Shown here: positions 1-8,711 of the stretch, piece by piece
Position numbering within the stretch: the first letter of the stretch is position 1
Layout: every line of letters starts with the position of its first letter
DNA from: Pseudomonadaceae bacterium
GTDB taxonomy: Bacteria > Pseudomonadota > Gammaproteobacteria > Pseudomonadales > Pseudomonadaceae
Reading direction: 5' to 3'
Length of the DNA stretch: 64,000 nucleotides
Assembly (NCBI GenBank): GCA_900766265.1
Contig: CAAFUS010000013.1
Location: 434,001-498,000 of the forward strand
Notes under the pieces: generated by a model
The model's input: the letters and a program-made list of their open reading frames with translations, nothing else
What the model was told of the DNA's origin: nothing
The model's database searches: none
Translations under genes and position numbers: made by a program

Positions 1-1278
1 TACCTGGTGTTCGGCCGCAGCCGTTTCGATGCCTACATACGTGCCCGGCGCGCCGCCGATGACGAAATGCGCGAGGCGATACGCGACCTGGATTGGCGAC
101 CCTGGATCGAAGAGGCCCAGGCCGCGCGCGAGTCGCCCGCCTATGGCGGGTTGAAGGTACTGGCCGGGCTCGCTGGTCAGCCGGTGCTGGCCAACAACCG
201 GGTGCGCCTGCTAATCGATGGCGAGGCGGCCTTCGAGGCGATCTTCGACGCCATCGAGACGGCCCGCAAAGTGGTGCTGGTCCAGTTCTTCATCGTGCGC
301 GACGATGGGCTCGGCCGTCGCCTGCAGGCGTTGCTGCTGCGCAAGGCCGCCGAGGGCGTTAAGGTCTATCTGCTGTTCGACGGCATCGGCAGCCACGCGC
401 TGTCGCAGCGCTACGTGCGGGCCCTGCGCGAAGGCGGGGTGGAGGTGAAGGGCTTTTCCGCGCGGCGCGGCATGATGACCCGGTTCCAGCTCAATTTCCG
501 TAACCACCGCAAGCTGGTGGTGGTCGATGGCCGGGTCGGATTCATCGGCGGGCTCAACGTGGGCGACGAGTACCTCGGACTCAGGCCGCCGCTGGCGCCC
601 TGGCGCGACACCCACCTGGAGCTCGAAGGGCCGGTGCTGGCCTGCTTGCAGGAATCCTTCGCCCAAGACTGGTACTGGGTCACCCACAAGCTGCCGCCGT
701 TGCTGCTGCCCGAGACGTATCCGGAGAACGGGGTGATCTGCCAGATGGTCGCCGCCGGCCCGGCCGACAGCCAGGAAACCGGTTCGCTGCAGTTCGTCGC
801 GGCGATCAATGCCGCGCGCCAGCGGATCTGGCTGACCAGCCCGTACTTCGTGCCCGACGAGTCTGTGCTCGGCGCGTTGCGCCTGGCGGTGCTGCGGGGT
901 GTCGAGGTGCGCTTGCTGTTGCCGTCCCGCCCCGACCATCGGGTGGTTTACGCCGCCTCGAGCTTGTATGCGGGCGAGGCGTTGAAGATGGGCATCCGGG
1001 TGTTCCGCTACCAGCCGGGGTTCATGCACCAGAAGGTTCTGCTGATCGACGACATTTGCGCCGCGGTAGGCAGCGCGAACCTCGACAACCGGTCGTTCCG
1101 GCTGAATTTCGAGCTCACCGTGTTCACTGTGGACGAAGTGTTCGCCAGCGAGGTCGAGGCCATGCTGATGGATGACTTCGACCGCTCGATCGAACTCAGC
1201 CGGCAGAGCCAGCGCAGCACTCACCGGTTGCGCCGGTTCGGCATGCGCATCGCTCGGTTGGTCTCCCCTGTGCTCTAG
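1..1278 (+). CDS. cls: Cardiolipin synthase, phospholipase D family (5' end outside window)
   Basis: Joins two phosphatidylglycerol molecules, or a related pair, into cardiolipin at the inner membrane. Two phospholipase D (HKD) motifs are visible. The first begins NHRKLVVVDG (around 502-531) with GG-N following, and the second is HQKVLLIDD followed by GSANLDNRS (around 1027-1092). Together they form the active site. The frame is open to base 1, and the usual pair of N-terminal membrane segments is missing, so the true start lies upstream. The GTG at 7 is only the first possible start codon inside the window. The C-terminus is complete, ending in VSPVL-stop. Family assignment is firm. Which paralogue (ClsA- or ClsB-like) is less certain, although the sequence just before the first HKD domain resembles the ClsA type. 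Confidence 0.9.
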   Translation, partial: YLVFGRSRFDAYIRARRAADDEMREAIRDLDWRPWIEEAQAARESPAYGGLKVLAGLAGQPVLANNRVRLLIDGEAAFEAIFDAIETARKVVLVQFFIVRDDGLGRRLQALLLRKAAEGVKVYLLFDGIGSHALSQRYVRALREGGVEVKGFSARRGMMTRFQLNFRNHRKLVVVDGRVGFIGGLNVGDEYLGLRPPLAPWRDTHLELEGPVLACLQESFAQDWYWVTHKLPPLLLPETYPENGVICQMVAAGPADSQETGSLQFVAAINAARQRIWLTSPYFVPDESVLGALRLAVLRGVEVRLLLPSRPDHRVVYAASSLYAGEALKMGIRVFRYQPGFMHQKVLLIDDICAAVGSANLDNRSFRLNFELTVFTVDEVFASEVEAMLMDDFDRSIELSRQSQRSTHRLRRFGMRIARLVSPVL

Positions 1279-1347
1279 CACGGGGCTCAAGGAACGATGG
1301 CGGCGCCGGGCGGCTCCAATGAACAAGGAATCCCAAAGGAGTCGGGC

Positions 1348-1839
1348 ATGATCAGGAAAGGCAATCCCGAGGACCTGGAAGCCGTGCTGGCGATCTGGCT
1401 GGCCGCTTCGCTGCAGGCGCATGACTTCATCGAGCCGACCTTCTGGCAGAGCAAGATGGAAGACATGCGCAATCGCTACCTGCCCAGCGCGGAGATCTGG
1501 GTCTACGAGCAATCCGGTGCGATCGAAGGCTTCTGCGCGCTGCAAGGCGATATCCTCGCCGCCCTGTTCGTCGATCCGGAAAACCACAACCAAGGTGTCG
1601 GTTCGGCACTGCTGGACAAGGCCATGGAGCGCTCCGGCGGCCGACTCGAAGTCTGCGTCTACGAGCGCAACAGCGACGCTGTCGCCTTCTACCAGCGTCA
1701 TGGCTTCGTGCAGATCGACCTGCGCACCGACATGCGCTCCGGCCACGTCGAACTGGTGATGTTGCACATGCAGGAGCTCAGCGCCCAGGCTCAGCGTGAA
1801 GCGGACCGAGACGCCACCGCCCTGCTCGAACCCTCCTGA
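1348..1839 (+). CDS. GNAT family N-acetyltransferase (YjaB-like)
   Basis: A 163-residue GNAT-fold acetyltransferase. The acetyl-CoA loop is visible as the NQGVGSALL segment (about residues 83-91), followed by the ERNSDAVAFYQRHGF signature near the C-terminal half. The N-terminal pattern (IWLAASLQAHDFI) closely recalls the YjaB/YiaC group of Escherichia coli. The substrate is unknown. The ATG at 1348 is preferred over the longer open frame from 1297 because AAGGAG lies 7 bases before it and the GNAT domain begins immediately. It lies 69 bases after the cardiolipin synthase gene on the same strand and ends at a hairpin terminator shared with the convergent gene downstream. Confidence 0.85.
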   Translation: MIRKGNPEDLEAVLAIWLAASLQAHDFIEPTFWQSKMEDMRNRYLPSAEIWVYEQSGAIEGFCALQGDILAALFVDPENHNQGVGSALLDKAMERSGGRLEVCVYERNSDAVAFYQRHGFVQIDLRTDMRSGHVELVMLHMQELSAQAQREADRDATALLEPS

Positions 1840-1869
1840 CACGCAGCCTCCAATTCTCGCGGCCAAGAA

Positions 1870-1897
1870 AAAGGCCTGCGGGGTTTCGCAGGCCTTT
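1870..1897. terminator. Bidirectional intrinsic terminator
   Basis: Perfect 11-bp inverted repeat (AAAGGCCTGCG / CGCAGGCCTTT) with a 6-base loop, lying between two convergent genes. A-rich sequence precedes it and T residues close it, so it can serve the acetyltransferase on the plus strand and the glycine-zipper gene on the minus strand. Confidence 0.8.
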
Positions 1898-1902
1898 GGT
1901 GT

Positions 1903-2364
1903 TCAGCGGTGTTTCTTGTGCCACTCGTGCTTGTAGTGGCCCTTGCCCGGGTGTTTGCGGTGATGTTTGTCGTAGCGATCGTCGTGACGGTGCCTGTCGC
2001 TGTCGTCATCGGCGCCGTAGGCATTGCCGAGCGCGCCGCCCGCACCGCCACCCACCGCGGCGCCGATCAGCCCGCCGGTGCTGCCGCCGACCTGTTGGCC
2101 GATGACGTTGCCGCCTGCAGCGCCAAGACCGCCGCCAATAGCCGCTTCCGTACGGCTGCGCTTGTCGGCACCGACCGCGCTGCCGGCGGCGCCACCGAGG
2201 CCTGCACCGATTGTCGCGCCGGTCGATCCGCCCAGGTGTTCGCCCACCACCGTGCCCAGGGCGCCGCCGAGGGCTCCACCCACGCCGGCTTCGACCGAGC
2301 TGCCGGCCATGGCGCTACCGGCGCAAAGGCTGAGGGACAACAGGAGCATTGAGGAATACTTCAT
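1903..2364 (-). CDS. Exported glycine-zipper protein with His-rich C-terminal tail
   Basis: A 153-residue protein with a clear signal peptide (cleavage likely after SAMA, about residue 20). About 95 residues of repeated small-residue GxxxG motifs follow (GGALGGALG, GGSTGATIG, GGSTGGLIG), a glycine-zipper region of the YMGG/OmpA-like type that inserts into or packs against membranes. The last ~35 residues are charged and unusually rich in histidine, lysine and aspartate (RHRHDD, KHHRKH, HEWHKKH), which could bind metal ions. It is likely periplasmic or outer-membrane associated. A GGAGG sits about 10 bases upstream of the ATG. It is transcribed alone toward the shared terminator. The function is unknown, and metal binding is inference. 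Confidence 0.75.
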   Translation of the reverse strand: MKYSSMLLLSLSLCAGSAMAGSSVEAGVGGALGGALGTVVGEHLGGSTGATIGAGLGGAAGSAVGADKRSRTEAAIGGGLGAAGGNVIGQQVGGSTGGLIGAAVGGGAGGALGNAYGADDDSDRHRHDDRYDKHHRKHPGKGHYKHEWHKKHR

Positions 2365-2552
2365 AGGGGCTGCGCCTCCACTGGATGACGGCGCGATCGT
2401 CGCTTCGCTTGCCGGGCGGGCGCAAGCGATTTCGGCGAAGCGGTGTGAATTGCCGCACGTTCGTTAAGTTTTTGTTTTTACAGTAGGAACCAGCAGCGAA
2501 ACGGCGGGTCGGATGTCCCTTCGTAGAGCAGAATCTGCGGTATGCCTGGCTG

Positions 2553-3389
2553 CTAGCGGCGCGCCAGTCCGGCAACGCTGTAGACCCGCGGTGGGGAATG
2601 CTGAGGCAGGTGGATCAAATTCAGCGAGTGGCGCTGTGCCCACTGCACCGCCAGCGCGGTGGGCGCCGACAGCGACGCCAGGGTGGGGATCCCGGCGCGC
2701 ACCACCTTGTGGATCAGCTCCAGGCTGCAACGGCTGGTGACGATGGCGATGCCGGCGCTGGTGTCGACCTTCTGCCGCACCAGGGCGCCGATCAGCTTGT
2801 CGAGCGCGTTGTGCCGCCCGATGTCCTCGCGGCCCAGCCGCAGCGTGCCATCGCCGTCCATGAACAGCGCGGCATGAACCGCACCGCAATGACGCCCCAG
2901 GACCTGGAATTCACCGATCTTCTGCCGCAACCCTTCGAACCACTCGGCGCGCGGCAGGCTGCCGGCCGGCAAGGATTGGAGCTCGGGTAGCGCCTGCTCC
3001 AGCGCCTCGACGCCGCACAGCCCGCAGCCGCTGTTGCCGGCCAGCTGACGGCGCTGCTGCTTGAGCTGCCAGAAGGCGCGGTTGCTCAGGTTCACCTCGG
3101 CACGGCGGGCTTCGCCTTCACCTTCGATCTGCACGTCGTAAAGATCGTCCGGCGACTCGGCCAGGCCCGCTGTGAGGGTGAACCCGACTACGAAGTCTTC
3201 CAGGTCCAGCGGCGAGACCATCATCACGCTGTGGCTGAGCCCGTTGTAGGCGATCGACAGCGCGACTTCCGCGGCCAGTGCGCTGATGCCGACGGTCTGC
3301 CCGGGGTTTTCCAGGCTGCTGTAGCGGGCCTGGTCCTGAGCGTGGGCGATGGCGGCGGGTATCGGGGTGTCGGCGCTGGCGCGGGTCAT
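2553..3389 (-). CDS. fdhD: Formate dehydrogenase accessory sulfurtransferase FdhD
   Basis: FdhD receives sulfur from IscS and passes it to the bis-molybdopterin guanine dinucleotide cofactor, which is needed for active formate dehydrogenase. The 278-residue protein has the expected length and carries the family's CxxC sulfur-transfer pair in GCGLCG (Cys122 and Cys125). The conserved GREDIGRHNALDKL segment follows near residue 186 and the VTSRCSLELIHK segment near residue 218. No formate dehydrogenase structural gene lies in the window, so the partner must be elsewhere. It stands alone between two unrelated minus-strand genes. Confidence 0.93.
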   Translation of the reverse strand: MTRASADTPIPAAIAHAQDQARYSSLENPGQTVGISALAAEVALSIAYNGLSHSVMMVSPLDLEDFVVGFTLTAGLAESPDDLYDVQIEGEGEARRAEVNLSNRAFWQLKQQRRQLAGNSGCGLCGVEALEQALPELQSLPAGSLPRAEWFEGLRQKIGEFQVLGRHCGAVHAALFMDGDGTLRLGREDIGRHNALDKLIGALVRQKVDTSAGIAIVTSRCSLELIHKVVRAGIPTLASLSAPTALAVQWAQRHSLNLIHLPQHSPPRVYSVAGLARR

Positions 3390-3497
3390 CGGCGTCTCGT
3401 TACCGCATGGGCGGTGGTGCGGGGTAAGAGCGCGAGGGTATGACCAATAGCCTTGTCGGTAAACCCCGCTTGCCCAGTGGTCGCTGGCAAGCAGGGC

Positions 3498-6428
3498 CTA
3501 ATGCAGGGCCTCTTGGATTCGCAGAATCAGCTTGTCGATGGTGAAGGGCTTGGTGATCAGGTCCATGCCCGGTTCGAGGAAGCCGCTGCTGGCCGCCTGT
3601 TCGGCGTAGCCGGTCATGAACAGCACGCGCAGCTGAGGGCGATGCTGGCGGGCGATATCGGCGAGCTGGCGCCCGTTCATGCCCGGCAGGCCGACGTCGG
3701 TGAGTAGCAGGTCGATGCGCGCCGGGGAGCTCAGCAGCTCGATCGCGGTGTTGCCTTCGGCCGCCTCGAGGGTGCTGTAGCCCATTTCCCCGAGCGCATC
3801 GACGACCAGCATTCGCACGGCGGCGTCGTCTTCGACGACCAGCACGGTCTCGCCCTCGCTGGCCGGAAGGGCATCCTGCCATGAACGCTCCGGCTCGACT
3901 GGTTCGTCCGGTTTCAGGCTCGCTGGCAGGTAGATGCACACCTGGGTGCCCGAGCCGACTTCGCTGGTCAGCTGGACGCTGCCACCGGACTGGCGAACGA
4001 AACCGTAGATCATCGACAGACCGAGGCCGGTCCCCTGGCCGATGGGTTTGGTGGTGAAGAACGGCTCGAAGGCGCTGGCCAGCACCTTGGGTGGCATTCC
4101 GCAGCCGGTGTCGCTGACGGTCAGGGTCACGTACTGGCCGGGCAGCAGCTCGGCCAGCGGCCTGTCTTCGGTGATCTCGACGTTGCGCGTGGTGATGCGC
4201 AGAATGCCACCGTCGGGCATCGCATCGCGGGCGTTGATAACCAGGTTAAGCAGCGCGCTTTCCAGCTGGTTCTCATCGCTGTCGACCCGCCAAAGCCCTT
4301 CCTGCAAGTCGCTGACGATCTGGATGTGCGCACCGAGGGTGCGGCTGAGCAGGTCGTGGATCGAGAGGATCAGGCCGTTGAGCTCCACCTGCTTGAGGTT
4401 CAGCGGCTGACGGCGAGAGAACGCCAGCAGGCGGTGGGTCAGTGCCGAGGCGCGATTGGCTGAGGTAATGGCTGCGTCGATGAACCGGCGGGTTTCCCCG
4501 TGACGGCCGGTCGCGATGTAGTGCTGCACCAGGTCCAGCCCGCCGATGATTCCGGTGAGCATGTTGTTGAAGTCGTGTGCGATACCGCCGGTGAGCTGGC
4601 CGACCGCTTCCATTTTCTGGGCCTGGCGCAGCGCTTCCTGGGCCTGCTCGCGCTTGGACATTTCGGCCAGCAGTCGCTCGTAGACCTCTGCGAGTGCGCG
4701 GGTGCGTTCCTGGATGCGGCTTTCCAGATTCTCGTTGAGCTCGCGCAACGACTGTTCGGCGGTGCGCCGGTCGTGGATGTCCTCGGCGGTGCCGTGCCAG
4801 CGGATCACCTGGCCGTCGGCGTCATGCAGCGGCAACGCGCGTAGGCGCATCCAGTGGAACTCGCCGCCGACCGCCTGCAGGCAATGCTCGATGTCGAACG
4901 GCAGCCCGCTGCGCTGGGCGTCCTGCCAGATGGCCCGCAGCGTCTGTGGGTGCCGCGCACGTATCAGGTCGACCCAGAATCGCCCGAGCGCCTCGTCCTG
5001 GGAAACACCGAGCTGTTGCAGCCAGCGGTCCGAAAGGAAGATGAACTTCCCTTCGGCATCCAGGCTCCAGTGCATCGCTGGCGAAAGGTCGATGGTGGCG
5101 CGCAGGTGCTGTTCGCTCTCGCGCAGCGCCCGCTCGGTGTTCCAGCGCTCGGTGACGTCCATTGCCAGTACGTAGAACCCGTGCACCGCCCCGTCGGCAT
5201 CGCGGCGGGGCAGGTACTGCACCAGCGCGCGACGCGGGTTGCCGTCCTGGTGCGGGGTGTAGGCCTCGAAGGTGACCGGCGAGCCGGACAGCGCGGTGCG
5301 GATGTGCTGGCGGCGCTGTTCATAGTCACGGTCTCCAAGCACCTGGCGCACACTTTTGCCAGCCAGCCATTCGGGGCTGCGGCCGTACCATTCCAGATAG
5401 GCGCGGTTGTTGAAGCGGTAGCGCTCGTTTTCGTCGACGTAGCCGATCAGGATCGGCAGCGCGTCGGTGATCAGCTTAAGCTCTGCTTCGCTCTTGCGCA
5501 GCGCTTCTTCGCTCGCCTGCTGACGGGTGATGTCCATCACCGCCCCGGGGAAGCGTACGGGGCGGTTCTGCTCGTCATAATGGACGCGCCCGCGGGCGAA
5601 GGCCCAGCGCGTCTTTCCATCGTCTGTGGCGAGCCGGTAATACTCGGCGAAACTGCCGGTTTCGCGGATGCTCTGCTCCAGTGCCGCCTGGACGCGTGCG
5701 CGCTCCTCGGGGTGGACGTGCAGGAAGAAGTCCTCTAGCGGCAGGTTGCGCTCGGCGTCGCTCATGTGCGGCGGCAGGAAGCGCGACAGCGTCATCTCGG
5801 CGACGAATGCGCCGGCCTCAAGGGCCCAGTCCCAGATGCCGACCAGATCGCTTGCCTCCAAGGCGGTCTGCAGGCGCTGCTCTTTCTGGCGATGCGCTTC
5901 GGCGCTGAGCTTATAGCCGAAGGCGGCTTCCGCCAGCCGGGCCTCGGTGCGCATCTGGTCGGTGGTTTCGATGATGCACAGCAGCAGGCCATCGATGGCG
6001 TCCTCGGGCTCGCCGCGGATCGGGCTCAGCGACAGGTCGAACCAGGCGTCGTGCCTGTCTTCGCCGCGCTCGATCTGAAGGTACTGGCTCCTGATCAGCC
6101 GCGGCTCGCCGCGACGGGCTCCGTCGCAGGCAGGCGCCAGCACTGGCCAGGTATCGCCCCAGCCCTGGCAGGCGGGCGTGCCCAGCTCATGCCGGTCGCG
6201 GTTGCCGATGAGCCGCGCGTGGGCGTCGTTGTACAGCTGGATGCCGTCAGTACCCCAGAGAATGCACATCGGCAGCGGGGCATCGAGGATGGTGTCGAGC
6301 AGGATACGTAGCGAGGGTGGCCAGGTGGCCGGTGCGCCGAGTGGTGTTGCTGCCCAGTCGTGACGGCGAATTCGTTCGCCCATCTTGCTCATGCTGCGCG
6401 GCCAGGGCGCGGCTCCTTTAGAGGTCAT
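3498..6428 (-). CDS. Hybrid sensor histidine kinase with several PAS domains and a receiver
   Basis: A 976-residue soluble two-component hybrid kinase with no evident membrane segment, so it should sense a cytoplasmic or diffusible signal. Order of parts: an N-terminal PAS/GAF-like sensor (about 25-165); three PAS modules with PAC tails (about 185-305, 315-430, 440-560); a coiled coil; a HisKA box with phospho-accepting His618 (GGIAHDFNN); and an ATPase domain with Asn732, DTGCG at 773-777 and GTGLGLS near 800. A C-terminal receiver carries Asp867/Asp868, phospho-acceptor Asp911, Thr939 and Lys960. All catalytic residues are present. There is no adjacent response regulator or output gene. The next gene on its left is fdhD, so the pathway cannot be told from context. 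Confidence 0.9.
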   Translation of the reverse strand: MTSKGAAPWPRSMSKMGERIRRHDWAATPLGAPATWPPSLRILLDTILDAPLPMCILWGTDGIQLYNDAHARLIGNRDRHELGTPACQGWGDTWPVLAPACDGARRGEPRLIRSQYLQIERGEDRHDAWFDLSLSPIRGEPEDAIDGLLLCIIETTDQMRTEARLAEAAFGYKLSAEAHRQKEQRLQTALEASDLVGIWDWALEAGAFVAEMTLSRFLPPHMSDAERNLPLEDFFLHVHPEERARVQAALEQSIRETGSFAEYYRLATDDGKTRWAFARGRVHYDEQNRPVRFPGAVMDITRQQASEEALRKSEAELKLITDALPILIGYVDENERYRFNNRAYLEWYGRSPEWLAGKSVRQVLGDRDYEQRRQHIRTALSGSPVTFEAYTPHQDGNPRRALVQYLPRRDADGAVHGFYVLAMDVTERWNTERALRESEQHLRATIDLSPAMHWSLDAEGKFIFLSDRWLQQLGVSQDEALGRFWVDLIRARHPQTLRAIWQDAQRSGLPFDIEHCLQAVGGEFHWMRLRALPLHDADGQVIRWHGTAEDIHDRRTAEQSLRELNENLESRIQERTRALAEVYERLLAEMSKREQAQEALRQAQKMEAVGQLTGGIAHDFNNMLTGIIGGLDLVQHYIATGRHGETRRFIDAAITSANRASALTHRLLAFSRRQPLNLKQVELNGLILSIHDLLSRTLGAHIQIVSDLQEGLWRVDSDENQLESALLNLVINARDAMPDGGILRITTRNVEITEDRPLAELLPGQYVTLTVSDTGCGMPPKVLASAFEPFFTTKPIGQGTGLGLSMIYGFVRQSGGSVQLTSEVGSGTQVCIYLPASLKPDEPVEPERSWQDALPASEGETVLVVEDDAAVRMLVVDALGEMGYSTLEAAEGNTAIELLSSPARIDLLLTDVGLPGMNGRQLADIARQHRPQLRVLFMTGYAEQAASSGFLEPGMDLITKPFTIDKLILRIQEALH

Positions 6429-6515
6429 AAGTTGTCCGATCGAACAGATGGTGATGGGGGCTACACCCTACCCTGAGTGTGGTTCGTCAAATGGTTTCAG
6501 TAAAGCCGCAGACGA

Positions 6516-7196
6516 TCAATTGACGAGCCCGGCCAGGTTGCGTACCAGCGAGAGATAATCCTCAACGGCGGCGAACTCTTCGGTGTCGCGAGGGCCGCCA
6601 CGGCTGTCCGGTTCTCGCACCGCCAGTAGGTGGGCGACGCCGAAGCGCGCGGCGCTGCGCAGCACCGGCAGGCTATCGTCGATGAACAGCGTGCGTGACG
6701 GGTCGAACGGGAAGTCCTGCTGCAGGCTGAACCAGAACTGCTGGTCTTCCTTGGGAAACCCGTAGTCGTGGGAGCTGATCATGCGGTCGAACCAAGGCGC
6801 CAGCTCGATGCGTTCGAGCTTGAGCGACAGCGAGTCGCGATGGGCGTTGGTGATCAGGGCGACGCGCTTGCCGGCCTGGCGCAGGGCGCCGAGGAACAGG
6901 TCGGCGCCCGGGCGCAGGGCGATGAGGTCGGCGATCTCGCGTTTCATCTGTCGGATCGGCAGGTCGAGCTCGCGGGTCCAGAAATCGATGCAGTACCAGG
7001 TCAGCCGACCCTGGTGCTCCTTGAACAGTGGTGCCAGTTCCAGTTCGGCCATGGCCGGGCTGATGCCGTGGCGTTCGGCGTAGCGTTGTGGCAGGTACTG
7101 GAGCCAGAAATGATTGTCGAAGTGCAGGTCCAGCAAGGTGCCGTCCATGTCGAGCAGGACGGTGTCGATGTCGGACCAGGGCAGTGATGCGGTCAT
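6516..7196 (-). CDS. yrfG: GMP/IMP nucleotidase YrfG (HAD family)
   Basis: A HAD-superfamily 5'-nucleotidase that hydrolyses purine nucleotides such as GMP and IMP. Motif I is visible at the N-terminus (LLDMDGTLLDL, nucleophilic Asp), motif II as ITNAHR, and motif IV as LFIDDSLPVL. The length of 226 residues fits the family. A much longer open frame extends upstream to 7625, but the ATG at 7196 is chosen because the HAD domain begins 10 residues later and the upstream part overlaps the divergent nudE gene. The pairing of yrfG with divergent nudE and cysQ is a known housecleaning neighbourhood in Pseudomonas. Confidence 0.9.
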   Translation of the reverse strand: MTASLPWSDIDTVLLDMDGTLLDLHFDNHFWLQYLPQRYAERHGISPAMAELELAPLFKEHQGRLTWYCIDFWTRELDLPIRQMKREIADLIALRPGADLFLGALRQAGKRVALITNAHRDSLSLKLERIELAPWFDRMISSHDYGFPKEDQQFWFSLQQDFPFDPSRTLFIDDSLPVLRSAARFGVAHLLAVREPDSRGGPRDTEEFAAVEDYLSLVRNLAGLVN

Positions 7197-7298
7197 GGCG
7201 GGCTCGTAGCGGGAAGTGAAGGCCTCGGTCGTAAACCGGTCGCGGTCGTTGTCACCAGCCGGGGTATGATAGCCCCTCGCGTTTCCAGGAGTGATGCC

Positions 7299-7865
7299 AT
7301 GCGCCAGAAACCCACCGTGCTCGCCCGCGAGATCGTTGCCACCAGCCGCCTGTTCCGTGTCGAGGAGCTGCAGCTGCGCTTCGCCAACGGCGTGGAGCGA
7401 ACCTATGAACGGCTGGTCGGCAAGGGGACCGGTTACGGCGCGGTGATGATTGTGGCCATGGAAGATGCCGAGCACGCGGTGCTGGTGGAGGAGTACTGCG
7501 GAGGCACCGACGAATACGAGCTGTCGCTGCCCAAGGGGCTGATCGAGCCCGGCGAGGATGTACTGGATGCCGCCAATCGCGAGCTCAAGGAGGAGGCCGG
7601 CTTTGGCGCCCGCCGCCTGGAGCATCTGGCCGAGCTGTCACTTTCGCCTGGCTACATGAGTCAGAAGATTCAGGTCGTGCTCGCTCAGGACCTCTATCCA
7701 GAGCGGTTGCCCGGTGACGAGCCCGAACCCCTGCGGGTGGATAGGGTCAATCTGCGCGAGCTGTCGAGTCTCATCCAGCATCCGCAGTTCAGCGAAGGGC
7801 GCGCGCTGGCCGCGCTCTACATGGCGCGCGACCTGCTTCAGCAACGAGGGGAGCTGACACTATGA
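7299..7865 (+). CDS. nudE: ADP compounds hydrolase NudE (Nudix)
   Basis: Nudix hydrolase that cleaves ADP-ribose, Ap3A, NADH and related ADP compounds. The Nudix box runs from Gly80 (GLIEPGEDVLDAANRELKEE, then AGF) with the metal-binding RExxEE core intact. The protein is 188 residues, as expected. The ATG at 7299 is preferred to an upstream frame because it follows CCAGGAGTG and matches the usual NudE N-terminus (xQKPTVL). The last four bases overlap the start of cysQ (ATGA), so the two genes are translationally coupled. yrfG is divergent across about 100 bases. Confidence 0.93.
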   Translation: MRQKPTVLAREIVATSRLFRVEELQLRFANGVERTYERLVGKGTGYGAVMIVAMEDAEHAVLVEEYCGGTDEYELSLPKGLIEPGEDVLDAANRELKEEAGFGARRLEHLAELSLSPGYMSQKIQVVLAQDLYPERLPGDEPEPLRVDRVNLRELSSLIQHPQFSEGRALAALYMARDLLQQRGELTL

Positions 7866-8680
7866 GCCATCCTTATCTGCCGACGGTGATCGACCTGGTC
7901 CGCGAGGCCGGCGAGGTGATCCTGCCTTACTGGCGCAGCGAACTGGCCGTCGAGGAGAAGGCCGACGCCTCGCCGGTCACTGCGGCCGACCTGGCCGCGC
8001 ACCACCTGCTTAGCGACAGGCTCTCGGCGCTGGACGGGTCGATCCCCGTGCTTTCGGAAGAGGCCTGCGACCTGCCGCTCGACCAGCGCTCGCGCTGGAC
8101 GCGCTGGTGGCTGGTCGACCCGCTGGACGGCACCAAGGAATTCATTGCCGGCAGCGAAGAGTTCACCGTCAACGTGGCGCTGATCGAAGAGGGGCGCGTG
8201 GTCTTCGGCGTGGTCGGCATCCCCGCCACGGGCCGCTGCTACTACGGCGGCAGCGACATCGGCGCCTGGGCCTCGGAGAGCAGCGGAGAAGCCAAGCCGC
8301 TGCGGGTGCGTACCGAGCAGTCGGGTGCGTTTCGCGTGGTGGCCAGCCGGCGTCATTCCAGTGCTGCCCAGGAGCGGCTGATCGACGGGCTGAGGCAGGC
8401 CTTCGGTGCGCTGGAACTGGTCAACGTCGGCAGTTCGCTCAAGTTCTGCCTGCTGGCCGAAGGCGAAGCCGACTGCTATCCGCGGCTGGCGCCGACTTCC
8501 CAATGGGACACGGCGGCGGCCCAGGGTGTGCTCGAAGGTGCCGGTGGCCAGGTGCTGGACGTGACGGGCGCGCCATTCGATTACACGGCGCGACACGACT
8601 TCCTCAACCCGTCGTTTCTTGCCCTGCCGCAGGGCGTGTCCTGGCGCGATCGGCTGATCGAACTGGCCAATCGCGGCTGA
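7862..8680 (+). CDS. cysQ: 3'(2'),5'-bisphosphate nucleotidase CysQ
   Basis: Removes the 3'-phosphate of PAP and PAPS, clearing the by-product of sulfate assimilation. It belongs to the inositol monophosphatase superfamily. The metal-binding motif VDPLDGTKEF is present near residue 85, together with the upstream SEEACD acidic pair and the C-terminal WDTAAAQGVLEGAG segment. Length is 272 residues. It starts inside the stop codon of nudE (ATGA overlap). A hairpin follows the stop before the convergent thioesterase gene. Confidence 0.95.
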   Translation: MSHPYLPTVIDLVREAGEVILPYWRSELAVEEKADASPVTAADLAAHHLLSDRLSALDGSIPVLSEEACDLPLDQRSRWTRWWLVDPLDGTKEFIAGSEEFTVNVALIEEGRVVFGVVGIPATGRCYYGGSDIGAWASESSGEAKPLRVRTEQSGAFRVVASRRHSSAAQERLIDGLRQAFGALELVNVGSSLKFCLLAEGEADCYPRLAPTSQWDTAAAQGVLEGAGGQVLDVTGAPFDYTARHDFLNPSFLALPQGVSWRDRLIELANRG

Positions 8681-8711
8681 GCCTGCCGCGCAGCGCGATG
8701 CTGCGCAGGCT
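8680..8711. terminator. Hairpin between convergent cysQ and thioesterase genes
   Basis: Inverted repeat AGCCTGC / GCAGGCT with an inner GCAGC / GCTGC stem and a 3-base bulge, filling the 30 bases between two convergent stop codons. It lacks a strong T tract, so it may be a weak or factor-assisted terminator. Confidence 0.4.

Noticed and set aside
6516..7625. Longer yrfG reading frame of 369 residues
   Set aside because: The first 143 residues are antisense to nudE and unlike any HAD protein. The ATG at 7196 gives the normal YrfG length.
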